Shown here piece by piece: positions 10,501-19,100 of a stretch of 64,000 nt of DNA (the stretch's first letter is position 1; every line of letters starts with the position of its first letter). The notes below the pieces were generated by a model, which did no database searches, was not told the DNA's origin, and worked only from the letters and a program-made list of their open reading frames with translations. The stretch is from Arcanobacterium buesumense (GTDB taxonomy: Bacteria > Actinomycetota > Actinomycetes > Actinomycetales > Actinomycetaceae), in assembly GCF_012563545.1 (NCBI RefSeq), contig NZ_CP050804.1:1-64000 (forward strand). The letters are read 5' to 3'. Made by a program: the position numbers and the translations under genes.

Positions 10501-10574
10501 GGGCCTATAGCTCAGTCGGTTAGAGCGCTACACTGATAATGTAGAGGTCGATGGTTCGAGTCCATCTAGGCCCA
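10501..10574 (+). tRNA. tRNA-Ile (anticodon GAU)
   Basis: The 74-nt cloverleaf can be folded by eye. The acceptor stem GGGCCTA pairs with TAGGCCC, followed by discriminator A. The D-arm contains AGCTCAGTCGGTTAGAGC. The anticodon stem CTACA/TGTAG encloses CTGATAA, giving GAU. The T-arm carries GGTTCGAGTCC. The 3' CCA is not fully encoded. It is part of the conserved gyrA-tRNA-Ile-tRNA-Ala neighbourhood. Confidence 0.97.
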
Positions 10575-10597
10575 CGCTAACGTAAGAAGGAGGAGAA

Positions 10598-10717
10598 ATG
10601 AAGAAGTTCGTTCTCGTCACTCTTGCAGTAGTTGGGGGATATGCATTATTCCTCAAAGCATCGGAAACGATGCAAACTCAGGCGATGTGGCAGTCAGTCA
10701 CAGATCCTGTAGACTAG
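10598..10717 (+). CDS. DLW-39 family small protein
   Basis: A 39-codon gene sits between the two tRNAs, with AAGGAGGAG directly upstream of its ATG. It encodes a hydrophobic N-terminal helix (MKKFVLVTLAVVGGYALFL) and a short polar tail ending WQSVTDPVD. Position, exact length of 39 residues and the tail match the actinobacterial DLW-39 family, though the name-giving Asp-Leu-Trp is Ala-Met-Trp here. The function is unknown. The gene is easily missed because of its size. Confidence 0.8.
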   Translation: MKKFVLVTLAVVGGYALFLKASETMQTQAMWQSVTDPVD

Positions 10718-10739
10718 CTTCGAACAGTAAGTTAGAAAC

Positions 10740-10812
10740 GGGGCTATGGCGCAGCTGGTAGCGCATCTGCTTTGCAAGCAGAGGGTCAGGGGTTCGAGTC
10801 CCCTTAGCTCCA
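10740..10812 (+). tRNA. tRNA-Ala (anticodon UGC)
   Basis: The 73-nt cloverleaf has acceptor stem GGGGCTA pairing with TAGCTCC, including one G-U pair, followed by A. The anticodon stem TCTGC/GCAGA encloses TTTGCAA, giving UGC. The T-arm contains GGTTCGAGTCC. It is followed at once by a strong terminator. Confidence 0.97.
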
Positions 10813-10819
10813 CAGATAA

Positions 10820-10854
10820 AATCCCGGTAGGAAACTTCCTACCGGGATTTTTGT
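10820..10854 (+). terminator. Intrinsic terminator after the tRNA-Ala unit
   Basis: ATCCCGGTAGGAA pairs perfectly with TTCCTACCGGGAT across a 2-nt centre, followed by TTTTGTTG. It closes the tRNA-Ile/DLW-39/tRNA-Ala transcript. Confidence 0.9.
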
Positions 10855-11015
10855 TGTATTGATATTCTGCAAATATTGCTAAGGTTTGCTGTTCTTCATG
10901 TTGTCTTGATTCTGCTGAAAGCTAGTTTGGACTAATATCTGCTTTCAAGGATGGCGGAGATTGATATGGTAGCTATTAATAGTTTGTGACACTGATTTAA
11001 TGGAGATGACTTCTT

Positions 11016-11960
11016 ATGACTACCTCGATTGCGCCTTCTGCTTGGCCAGAACTCCGGATTGATGATTGGACTGATACCCGCGATACATTGCATATGTGGA
11101 CGCAGATTGTTGGCAAGATACGTATGCAGTATGCGCCACTAGTTAATCATTGGTGGCAAGTGACATTGTATGTATCGCCGGTTGGCTTAACAACGTCCTC
11201 AATCCCATTCGCGGGAGACGTTTTTGATATCGAGTTTGATTTTATTAATCATGAGTTGAATTTCCGCCGCTCTAATGGGCTACATACGAAGTTTGCGTTG
11301 GAAGCGATGACGGTAGCTGATTTTTATGCAAAGGTGCAGCAGTCTATGGCGGACATTGAAGTGCCGATGGATATTAGTGTTCTCCCGAATGAGGTTGATC
11401 CGGCAATTCCGTTCCCGGAGGATACTGTTCATAAGAGTTATGACAAGGATGCTGTTCAGCGTTTCTGGTTGCAGCTATCGAAGGCTCATATCGCGTTGGA
11501 TGATTTCCGTGCTGGGTTCTTAGGCAAGGTAAGTCCGGTGCATTTCTTCTGGGGTTCTTTCGATATGGCATGTACTCGTTTTGTGGATAAGGAAGCTCCT
11601 GAGCATCCTGGTGGTATGCCAAATTGTGCTGATTGGGTGATGGTGGAAGGTTATTCGCATCATCTTACGAGTGCTGGTTTTTGGCCTGGGGGTGAGGGTG
11701 AAGGCCTGTTCTACTCTTATGCTTATCCTGTTCCAGAGGGTTATGCTCGCCAGAAGATTGAGCCTGCGGAAGCTTATTACAGTGAAGATTTCCATGAGTA
11801 TGTTTTGCCTTACGAGGCAGTTCGTAAGTCTGATAATCCAGAAGAGATGGTTCGTCAGTTCTTGGAAAGCACGTATGCTTTGGCAGCTGATCTAGATGGT
11901 TGGGATCGGGACAAGCTTGACGCTGATCCGCATCGCCTAACCACATACATGAATCGGTAA
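11016..11960 (+). CDS. DUF5996 family protein
   Basis: The 314-aa soluble protein matches the DUF5996 family. It opens with WPELRIDDWTDTRDTLHMWTQIVGKIRM and has the characteristic HHLTSAGFWPGG in the second half, where His, Trp and Gly residues cluster. No signal peptide or membrane segment is seen. The ATG at 11016 follows TGGAGATGACTTCTT. It is monocistronic: a terminator hairpin lies 60 bp downstream and the next gene is convergent. The biochemical role is unknown. Confidence 0.82.
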   Translation: MTTSIAPSAWPELRIDDWTDTRDTLHMWTQIVGKIRMQYAPLVNHWWQVTLYVSPVGLTTSSIPFAGDVFDIEFDFINHELNFRRSNGLHTKFALEAMTVADFYAKVQQSMADIEVPMDISVLPNEVDPAIPFPEDTVHKSYDKDAVQRFWLQLSKAHIALDDFRAGFLGKVSPVHFFWGSFDMACTRFVDKEAPEHPGGMPNCADWVMVEGYSHHLTSAGFWPGGEGEGLFYSYAYPVPEGYARQKIEPAEAYYSEDFHEYVLPYEAVRKSDNPEEMVRQFLESTYALAADLDGWDRDKLDADPHRLTTYMNR

Positions 11961-12013
11961 TTGTTTCAGATTGACTCTATCTATTTGGGTTGATTAAGTC
12001 TTTCGTAGCGCGT

Positions 12014-12055
12014 AAAACCGGGGCCTCCATAGTGCATTGCATATGAAGGCCCCGG
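12014..12055 (-). terminator. Terminator between DUF5996 gene and gltS
   Basis: CCGGGGCCT (12018-12026) pairs with AGGCCCCGG (12047-12055), with further CAT/ATG pairing inside. On the minus strand the stem is followed by TTTTAC, so it best fits the end of the gltS transcript. It may also stop the convergent DUF5996 transcript. Confidence 0.75.
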
Positions 12056-12090
12056 AATGCGTTACTGTAAAAATGGGTATGAAGTAGTGG

Positions 12091-13326
12091 CTAGAAAATC
12101 GCTAAAAAGCCGATAATTGCCATAATGTTGAAGAAGTCAATAAACATTCCACCAACTACTGGCAGGACGAAGAAGGCTGTTGGGGATGGGCCAAACTTGG
12201 CTGTCACAGATTCCATATTAGCCATACCGTTCGGAGTTGCTCCCATTGCGAAACCAATATTTCCTGCTACGAGCACGGCAGCGTCGTATGTGGATCCCAT
12301 TGCTTTGAAGGTAATAAAGCGTGTGTAAAGTACTGTCAAAATAACCTGAGCAGCCAACAGTACCACCAAGGCAAATGCTAAGGAGCCTAGCTCCCATAAT
12401 CGTACTGACATGAGAGCCATCGCTAAGAAAACACTTAAGGTGACAGTTCCTAACATGTCGATTTCTTGATGTGGAACAAGCTCTTGAACACCGTTATCTT
12501 CTCCACCGGCCCGCGCGAAACGAAAATCGGAATACCAGCGCGCCAAGATACCACAGATCATCGGACCTAAATAGGCAGGGAATTGTGCCATCGAGGTCCA
12601 TCCGCTGACTAACATATTTAATCCGTCAGTAACATAGCTACCGATAAACATGGCAACGAGTAACGCCATAAAACCAGTTAATACTCGTTCGGCATTTAAC
12701 GGATGAACCTTTTCGTGGAGGAATGAATCATCAAATGTCGCATTGTCGTGCACATTGACTAGATCATGACGGCGAATAAGTCGTAACGCTACTGGCCCAC
12801 CAAGTAAAGAACCGGCTACTAAACCGAATGTTGCAGCAGTATAAGCAATAGATTCCGCACCTTGGAATCCAGCTTCTTGAATAAGAGGAGCAATACCAGC
12901 AGAAGTACCGTGTCCACCTGTCATCGACGTCGAACCGACCATTAATGCTAAAGGTGCCGGGAGGTCAAGGAAGGGTGCTAAGCCAACAACAACCAGATTT
13001 TGGGCGATGACTAAGCCAATCGTTACGAGTAAAAATAGCGCAACTTTTGGACCAGCCTGCCGTAAAATCATTGGGCTTGCACCGAAACCGATCGAGGTGA
13101 AGAACAAGATCATGAAAAAGCTTTGAAGCGTGGTATCGAACTGGAAGTTTACGCTTTGAGTGAGGTGGAAAATGAGATTAACGATAGCGAAGAGGAATCC
13201 GCCAATCACTGGTGAAGGAATGGCGAAACGTTCGAATAGGGATACTCGCCGTCGAAGAAACCTGCCAAAAAACAGTAGTAGCACGGCGAATCCGATCGTT
13301 TGAACCATCGAAAACTCAATCGTCAT
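12091..13326 (-). CDS. gltS: Sodium/glutamate symporter GltS family
   Basis: An integral membrane carrier of the GltS (ESS) family that imports L-glutamate with Na+. It is hydrophobic along its length, with about ten predicted membrane segments. Family landmarks include LLLFFGRFLRRRVSLFERFAIPSPVIGG, the first pore-loop STSMTGGHGTSAGIAP and the second loop NIGFAMGATPNGMANM. The start is ATG 13326 (MTIEFSMVQTIGF), preceded by GAGG at 5-6 nt. The frame extends 20 codons further, but those residues are atypical. Length is 411 aa, normal for GltS. It is monocistronic. Confidence 0.9.
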   Translation of the reverse strand: MTIEFSMVQTIGFAVLLLFFGRFLRRRVSLFERFAIPSPVIGGFLFAIVNLIFHLTQSVNFQFDTTLQSFFMILFFTSIGFGASPMILRQAGPKVALFLLVTIGLVIAQNLVVVGLAPFLDLPAPLALMVGSTSMTGGHGTSAGIAPLIQEAGFQGAESIAYTAATFGLVAGSLLGGPVALRLIRRHDLVNVHDNATFDDSFLHEKVHPLNAERVLTGFMALLVAMFIGSYVTDGLNMLVSGWTSMAQFPAYLGPMICGILARWYSDFRFARAGGEDNGVQELVPHQEIDMLGTVTLSVFLAMALMSVRLWELGSLAFALVVLLAAQVILTVLYTRFITFKAMGSTYDAAVLVAGNIGFAMGATPNGMANMESVTAKFGPSPTAFFVLPVVGGMFIDFFNIMAIIGFLAIF

Positions 13327-13503
13327 ATATACCTCATGGAAAATAGGGGATAATATCGGCAAGCCAGTAGGCTTGGAAAAAATCACTATGTTGAAAAATT
13401 AATAACTGTTGAAAATTACCATATATTATGAGGGTTTTCTATAACGTGTGAAATTCAGAGTCGGTCAGATGTAGATATCGATAATCTGTAATCAACTTCG
13501 CGA

Positions 13504-14115
13504 GTGACGAATTTGGTTGATGATTCGACTAAGATAAAGCTCATGTCTGATGTGTCTTTTCAAACTCTTACGTCAATACCATCACCGCAGTTGCGTGCCG
13601 ATATGCTTGAGATGTGGCAGCGCAATACTGAGCTGGGTGCGGCGATCGGCGCACGCCCGGGCGATCCACGTAGTAGATATGAGGAGCTTCTTGCTGGGCA
13701 TGAGCGAGAGATGGCCGAAGGTCGTGGTTGGCTTTATGTGATGTATGAGGCGGGCACGGAGCAACTTCTTGGTTTTGCGTGGTGGATTCTTGGTATTCCG
13801 GAAGGAAATCCGGCGCATATTGCGACGATTAAGCGACTACAGGTTAGCCCAGATTTTCATGGGCGCGGTTTGGGGCGCTTGCTGATGGACCATTTACATT
13901 CTGACGAGGTGTTGAATGGTTTAGGCGAAGGTGTTGATTTTTTGCATTTACAGTTCCGCGCTGGCCTAGGCTTGGGGCATTTATATGCTCGTTATGGGTA
14001 TGAGATGAATGTTCGGTGGGATATGATTCGACGCAACGACGACGGATCCTACGATGGTTGGCTGGAAATGGTTCGACGCCGTGATGGCAAGCCGATGCCA
14101 GAGCCGCGTTGGTGA
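13504..14115 (+). CDS. GNAT family N-acetyltransferase
   Basis: The GNAT fold is recognised by motif A, IKRLQVSPDFHGRGLGRLLMDHL, whose HGRGLGRL is the acetyl-CoA pyrophosphate loop. Before it is a strand LLGFAWWIL, and after it HLYARYGYEM (motif B). The substrate is unknown. Starts at GTG 13504 (203 aa) and ATG 13543 (190 aa, MSDVSFQTL) are both possible, and neither has a clear ribosome site. It is convergent with the TetR gene and only 5 bp from its stop. Confidence 0.85.
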   Translation: MTNLVDDSTKIKLMSDVSFQTLTSIPSPQLRADMLEMWQRNTELGAAIGARPGDPRSRYEELLAGHEREMAEGRGWLYVMYEAGTEQLLGFAWWILGIPEGNPAHIATIKRLQVSPDFHGRGLGRLLMDHLHSDEVLNGLGEGVDFLHLQFRAGLGLGHLYARYGYEMNVRWDMIRRNDDGSYDGWLEMVRRRDGKPMPEPRW

Positions 14116-14120
14116 TTGGC

Positions 14121-14810
14121 CTAGTTATCTTCTGGAACGGTGAGTTTGACGAGTACGTTTGGTAAGGTGCGCACAAGGTATGCTGTTAAGTCCTCGTCGT
14201 GATGTGTCAGTGCTAGGATCATAGATCGTTCGGCAAGCGCGAGAATCATATTGGCTAAATCCGGGCCGGATAAGATGCTGCGTCTGCCGATCTGTGCCAG
14301 TTTAGATTCGATACAGGCAGCGAGTTGTTTTTTGAAGGCTTCAGAGCCGGCAAATAGTGGGTTTTCGTTATCGCGAGCTCGCGCGAGATATGTTGAAAAC
14401 TCGGTGAGAAGAAGATAGAAGTCGCGAGAAATTGGTAGTGCGGCGAGGATTTTTGATGCCAGTAGTTTTGTGCTGGTAAGAGTTTTGTCATCTGATGTTC
14501 CGTCAATGAGTGGGATGTCTTCGGTTGCGAAGGCGTCTATTGTGGTGGTGAGGATTCGTCCCCATTGATCGTCTGCTAGGGCTTGGATGAAGTGTTCCAT
14601 GTCAGTGAAGTTTGAATAGAAAGCTCCGCGGGAAAATCCTGCTTCTTCACAGATATCGCCGACGGAGGTGCCGAGGATTCCTTTTTTAACGAAGAGTAGT
14701 GAGCCGGCTTGGAGAAGTTTTGCACGGGTGCGCTGGCGGCGAGCAGATAGCGGCATCGCAGCTAGTTTTTCTATTGTTTCGCGCCTAATCGAGCGGGCAG
14801 GGATTGCCAT
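14121..14810 (-). CDS. TetR/AcrR family transcriptional regulator
   Basis: The 229-aa TetR-type repressor has an N-terminal helix-turn-helix: RRQRTRAKLLQAGSLLFVKKGI, then TSVGDICEEAGFSRGAFYSNF (about residues 23-70). The C-terminal ligand domain is not recognisable. AAGGAG sits 5 nt before the ATG. It is transcribed divergently from the YhgE/Pip-like gene, and two palindromic 16-mers lie between them. By analogy with such pairs it probably represses itself and the membrane protein gene until a ligand binds. The ligand is unknown. Confidence 0.88.
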   Translation of the reverse strand: MAIPARSIRRETIEKLAAMPLSARRQRTRAKLLQAGSLLFVKKGILGTSVGDICEEAGFSRGAFYSNFTDMEHFIQALADDQWGRILTTTIDAFATEDIPLIDGTSDDKTLTSTKLLASKILAALPISRDFYLLLTEFSTYLARARDNENPLFAGSEAFKKQLAACIESKLAQIGRRSILSGPDLANMILALAERSMILALTHHDEDLTAYLVRTLPNVLVKLTVPEDN

Positions 14811-14852
14811 AGATACTCCTTCGTTTTCTGGAAATAGTCTACCCCATCACTG

Positions 14853-14894
14853 GATACAGGTGTGTATTGATAAATTTGGATACACACGTGTATC
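14853..14894. promoter_or_regulatory. Twin palindromic operators for the TetR regulator
   Basis: GATACAGGTGTGTATT at 14853-14868 and GATACACACGTGTATC at 14879-14894 share the pattern GATACA-N4-TGTAT(T/C), with centres 26 bp apart. They lie in the divergent gap between the tetR start (14810) and the YhgE-like start (14928). Two palindromes at this spacing are typical of TetR-family binding sites. The assignment to this regulator is by position. Confidence 0.65.
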
Positions 14895-14927
14895 GTGTTT
14901 TGTGGTTAGGTTATAAGGAGAACAAAT

Positions 14928-17852
14928 ATGCTGACACGTCTCAAAGGACCACGGTTAGGAACCGCCATCGTTATTTTGGCAGTTGCGTTAATCCCGTTGC
15001 TTTATGCGGGGTTACTGACAATGACTTATCAAAACCCAACGAACCGGCTAGCAGATATGAAAGCTGCTATCGTCAACGAAGATCAGCCTTACACCGGCAC
15101 TCTCGTGACTGGGAAAACGGAAACATTTTCGTTAGGTTCCGAATTAACTGATGCTCTTGTAAACCCCGAAAGTGGGGAAGACGTCGGCTTTACCTGGAAA
15201 GAAATGGACGAAAAAGACGCCAAAGTTCAACTTAACGACGAACGTATCCGCGCAATTCTCTATATTCCACACGATTTTTCCAAGAATGTCGCAAAAATCG
15301 GCACTGATATCGGATCATCAGCAACCCAAGAATTACGGTTAGTTACCGACGACGGCGTGAACTACCTATCGGGAACTATGGCGAAAACCGTCTCAGAAGC
15401 AATGACGAACCGTATCAACGAACGTGGCTCTACGCGCATCACCGAAAAACTCCTTATCTCCATTGAAAAAGTACGAGAAGGTCTTGTTGACGCATCCAAC
15501 GGATCATCCACACTCGCCGAAGGAACAACCGCACTTACTGATGGCGTAGCGCAGTTTACTGACGGAATCAATAAATTAGCTAATGGAACTGGAGAATTAA
15601 CAACCGGAACAGAGCGCCTCGTCGTCGGAATGAATGATCTTCTCAACGGAACTGTACGCCTCGATAACGGATTAACCGAGCTCAATTCGGGTGCTACCCG
15701 GGCAACAGACGGATCCCAAAAACTATCCCTAGGTTTGTCCCAACTCGATACCGGATTAAGCCAAGCTGCTACCGGTTCAACTACTGTCCACAACGGAGCT
15801 AACGAACTAGCAGCCGGCATGAGTGTCCTGGCCACCAATGCTGATAAACTCGGAACTGGAGTTCATCAACTATCTCAAGGCGCTAACCAACTTCTCCCAG
15901 CAATCAACTCCTACACGACTGGTGTTGACCAAGCATACGCCGGAAGCACACAACTACAGCAAGCCGCCGGTGCGCTACCATCAGCACTGAGTAAGCTACA
16001 GGCAGGATTAGGAAATCCAGGAGACTTCAATCCACAAAATCCACAATCTGCCACCACATCACTAACAGCAGGAGCAGAAGCACTCCACGCCGGATTAGGG
16101 CAATTACATGACGGATTAACCCAAGCTAATGGACAACAACCATCTGTGCAACAAGGTGCAAGCAAACTTGCCGATGCTAGCCAATTCTTGGCAACCTCCC
16201 TCGACTCAGTTGATGTTAGTAATGTGCCACAACTCGCTGCTGGTGCGAAGAAACTAGATACCTCACTTAGCCAATACACCGGAGGCGTAGATCAGCTTGC
16301 CGCTACATGTTTACCTAAGAATTCCCCACTCTGTCAAGGATTAGCGCAACTTTCTGCATCCTCAAAGCAGCTGCGCGAAGGAAGTAACATGCTTGCAGAG
16401 GGCACCGAAACCGTTGCAAATAAAGTTGAGACAATCGCACAATTCAAAGGTGCTATGCACGCTGTTGCTGACGGTGCACAGAACCTGAAAAACGGCGTCG
16501 ATCAAGTAGCTGCAGGCAGTGAACAGCTCAATCAGGCAAGCGGTCTCTTGACGGCGAACCTCACCAAAGCCAGTACCGGAGTTAATGAATTAGCAACTAA
16601 GGTAGGTACATCGTCGTCAACACAGGACGGAACCTTAATGGGGGCAATTAATGATCTTCACAGTGGACTGGGGCAAATTAGTGGTCAGAATTCCACTAAC
16701 TCAGCTCAACTGCGTGCCGGAGCAGCCAGCCTAGGTAATGGCATCGGAGAACTGAACGGTAAAGTTCCAGAACTCACCGGCGGTATCACTCAGCTTGACG
16801 CCGGCGCACAACAACTCGCTGACGGCACCAGCACGCTAAACTCGGGACTTAGCCAATTATCTTCCGGGGCTACTACAGCAGTCAGTTCGTCACAAGAACT
16901 AGCCCAAGGAATCGGAGTGCTGAAGGACGGTCTAGGTACAGCAGCGAACGGATCAAGCCAGCTACTTTCTGGCCTACAAACAGCTAACAACGGTGTAGCA
17001 ACACTCAACACCGGAGCACACCAGCTCAATGACGGCACCCGCACAGCAAACCAAAAAGTTGGTGAACTAAGCCAAGGCGCAACGAAACTTGACCAGGGTG
17101 CTCACGAATTACGTGATGGTTTACAAGAAGGTGCTGACAAGATCCCATACCTGAACAATGTTGAACAAAAGAATGTTTCAGCAACCGCTGGGCAGGTAGC
17201 TAAAGTAACTCCAATGCGTGAACACGCGGTGGCAAATAATGGTGCCGGTTTCACCCCAATGTTCATGTCACTTGCTTTATGGATCGGCACTATTGCCTTG
17301 TTCTTAGTGCTCCCAGCTCTTGACCATGACGAACGCGCTCGGGGCCGGTGGGTACAAGCGGTGACGAAACCAGCCGTAACAGCTACTATTCTGGCTATTA
17401 TTCAGGCAATCATTATGATGGTAGTTGTTAATGCCATGGGTGAGTTACAGGCAGCGAATATCGTTGGTTTGTGTGCGCTCGCGGTACTGACAAGTATTTG
17501 TTTCATGGCGATTAACCAAGCTTGTGTGGCAGCCTTTGCCTTCCGTGGCCGGTTCTTGTCAATCGTGTTGTTGAGTTTGCAGATTACATCTATGGGAGCA
17601 ACATTCCCGATTGAAACGGCACCGAGGTTCTTCCAGTGGATTCACAACTTCTTACCAATGAGCGATACGCAGTTAGCGTTCCGATCTCTCATTGCTGGTG
17701 GCGGTGTTGATGGAATTATTGGCAAGACGGTGGCTGTTTTGATTATGTGGACGGTTATCTCGATAGCTATCAGTTTCTTTGCATCGAAGGTACGTATTGC
17801 AAAGAACAGTCCAGTTGTTCTTGATGAAGCATTAGCTCCAACAGCCGGGTGA
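14928..17852 (+). CDS. YhgE/Pip family membrane protein with long repeat region
   Basis: A 974-aa YhgE/Pip (phage infection protein) family protein. There is one membrane helix at the N-terminus (about residues 12-32), an extracytoplasmic region, then roughly 560 residues of tandem heptad-like units in which Gly, Leu and Ala/Ser recur (for example LAEGTTALTDGVAQFTDG). The C-terminus holds a block of about five or six membrane helices resembling an ABC-2 permease half. The repeats should form a long helical rod outside the cell. Proteins of this family are linked to export or envelope processes, but the substrate is unknown. TAAGGAG precedes the ATG. It is probably controlled by the divergent TetR gene. 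Confidence 0.85.
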   Translation: MLTRLKGPRLGTAIVILAVALIPLLYAGLLTMTYQNPTNRLADMKAAIVNEDQPYTGTLVTGKTETFSLGSELTDALVNPESGEDVGFTWKEMDEKDAKVQLNDERIRAILYIPHDFSKNVAKIGTDIGSSATQELRLVTDDGVNYLSGTMAKTVSEAMTNRINERGSTRITEKLLISIEKVREGLVDASNGSSTLAEGTTALTDGVAQFTDGINKLANGTGELTTGTERLVVGMNDLLNGTVRLDNGLTELNSGATRATDGSQKLSLGLSQLDTGLSQAATGSTTVHNGANELAAGMSVLATNADKLGTGVHQLSQGANQLLPAINSYTTGVDQAYAGSTQLQQAAGALPSALSKLQAGLGNPGDFNPQNPQSATTSLTAGAEALHAGLGQLHDGLTQANGQQPSVQQGASKLADASQFLATSLDSVDVSNVPQLAAGAKKLDTSLSQYTGGVDQLAATCLPKNSPLCQGLAQLSASSKQLREGSNMLAEGTETVANKVETIAQFKGAMHAVADGAQNLKNGVDQVAAGSEQLNQASGLLTANLTKASTGVNELATKVGTSSSTQDGTLMGAINDLHSGLGQISGQNSTNSAQLRAGAASLGNGIGELNGKVPELTGGITQLDAGAQQLADGTSTLNSGLSQLSSGATTAVSSSQELAQGIGVLKDGLGTAANGSSQLLSGLQTANNGVATLNTGAHQLNDGTRTANQKVGELSQGATKLDQGAHELRDGLQEGADKIPYLNNVEQKNVSATAGQVAKVTPMREHAVANNGAGFTPMFMSLALWIGTIALFLVLPALDHDERARGRWVQAVTKPAVTATILAIIQAIIMMVVVNAMGELQAANIVGLCALAVLTSICFMAINQACVAAFAFRGRFLSIVLLSLQITSMGATFPIETAPRFFQWIHNFLPMSDTQLAFRSLIAGGGVDGIIGKTVAVLIMWTVISIAISFFASKVRIAKNSPVVLDEALAPTAG

Positions 17853-17887
17853 TACACGGGACGATAACAGTCAGTGCCTGGTGTGAG

Positions 17888-17931
17888 TAAAAAGGTCTCC
17901 CGCGACGTCATATTCGCGGGAGACCTTTTAG
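17888..17931. terminator. Bidirectional terminator between YhgE-like and CAMP factor genes
   Basis: AAAGGTCTCCCGCGA pairs with TCGCGGGAGACCTTT around an 8-nt loop. There are A residues before it and TTTTAG after it, so it can end transcripts arriving from both sides. The two flanking genes converge here. Confidence 0.88.
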
Positions 17932-17954
17932 TTTATGAGGTTATAGAAAGACGT

Positions 17955-18752
17955 TCACTCGCCATCAAGTGCGGTAGCGTAAGCAACATCGAGTGATTCG
18001 ATTGCGTCGCGTACTTGCTGAACGGTTGCACGGGCATTGAATTCAACGCCGACGGCGGCGGTGATCTTCTTATTGAGTGCGTGGTAGGTTGCGAACGACT
18101 TCTTGCCAAGAATGTTCTTGTCACGGTTCCAGCGAGTATCCCAGATCTTCTTGGTGAGATCAGACTTGACGTAGACGGTTGCGATATCGGTTGGTAAAAC
18201 GTCTGGGTACTGTGAAACACGGTTGAGGACAGTCTCGAGATCTGCAATCGAATCCTTGAGCTGTGCGTCAGTTGCCGTGATGTTGGTTAGCCGGAGAACT
18301 GCACGAGTAATAGCGAAACCGAGTTCTGCGTGGGCAGCTTGAACCTTATTGTTGAGCTTGTTGACAGCCGTATCAATAGTGACGCCGATATTCGTGGCGA
18401 GTTCGGCGCGGGTGAGGATGGTTTCAGTATCGAAAGCTGCAATGTTTCCGGTTGAGAGGGCAATCAATTCACTCTTGAGTTCTGCCAAGGTAGCAAAGAG
18501 TTGCTTGAATTCTTTACTCCAAGCGACTTCAGGGCGCACCTCGCTGACTGCTTCGTTGATGGTAGTCATCGTTTCCGCAACTTCGGCAGCCTTTTCCTTA
18601 GCTTCCTCACGGACATTTTGTACGGAGGAATCATCGGTTGCTGCCATTGCGATATGAGCATTGGTTACTGGAGTGGTAGCGTATGCCGTGGTACCTGCCA
18701 TTGGAAGGATCAATGAGGCCGATAGTGCTACTGAGATGATGGGCTTGAGCAT
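17955..18752 (-). CDS. CAMP factor family secreted cohemolysin
   Basis: A secreted protein of the CAMP factor family, pore-forming proteins that lyse membranes already weakened by sphingomyelinase. The N-terminus is a signal peptide (MLKPIISVALSASLILPMAG, cleavage near AYA-TT). The mature part is helical. Its C-terminal third contains the segments YPDVLPTD, TVYVKSDLTKKIWDTRWNRD, KNILGKKSF, LNKKITAAVGVEF and TVQQVRDAIESL, which I recognise from memory of the Streptococcus agalactiae CAMP factor. The start is ATG 18752, with AAGGGAG 6 nt before it. The frame extends 36 codons upstream without a ribosome site. Length 265 aa matches the family (about 255-270). Confidence 0.88.
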   Translation of the reverse strand: MLKPIISVALSASLILPMAGTTAYATTPVTNAHIAMAATDDSSVQNVREEAKEKAAEVAETMTTINEAVSEVRPEVAWSKEFKQLFATLAELKSELIALSTGNIAAFDTETILTRAELATNIGVTIDTAVNKLNNKVQAAHAELGFAITRAVLRLTNITATDAQLKDSIADLETVLNRVSQYPDVLPTDIATVYVKSDLTKKIWDTRWNRDKNILGKKSFATYHALNKKITAAVGVEFNARATVQQVRDAIESLDVAYATALDGE

Positions 18753-18960
18753 CTGTATCTCCCTTGATGTGAAAATGCGGCTTCCAGTATTTCGATAATG
18801 AAATTCTGGGATGAAAGTATCATATAAAAAAACTGGCCAATAATTGAAGACCATTCTCATTTATCTCATGTTTTTGTCCATATACTGTGCTCTCTTAGTT
18901 ATGTTTACGTCAATTTGCTAGTAAAGATGAATTAAAGAATGAAAGTCTTACGATTTTAAT

Positions 18961-18980
18961 ATCGTTGGTATATCAACGAT
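18961..18980. promoter_or_regulatory. Inverted repeat upstream of the lactate operon
   Basis: ATCGTTGGTATATCAACGAT is a 20-bp inverted repeat (9 of 10 pairs match). It abuts TTGACG at 18981-18986, a possible -35 box. Further down, AAACGGTCAAA and TTTTGCCGTTT (19011-19038) can form a leader hairpin. The 348-bp gap between the CAMP gene and lctP holds no other clear feature. The position suggests an operator for lctP-lutABC, but no regulator gene lies next to it. Confidence 0.5.
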
Positions 18981-19100
18981 TTGACGGGGTCGATAAATAA
19001 AATAAAAGAAAAACGGTCAAATAGGGGTTTTGCCGTTTGTCATAATCGCTAAGTTATCTGACAATGGAAGTAATCTATTACTTTTGTCCTAGGAGCGCAT

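Noticed and set aside
15362-17044. Long antisense open frames opposite the YhgE-like gene
   Set aside because: They are Pro/Ser-rich mirror images of the Gly/Leu repeat codons, with no start signals.
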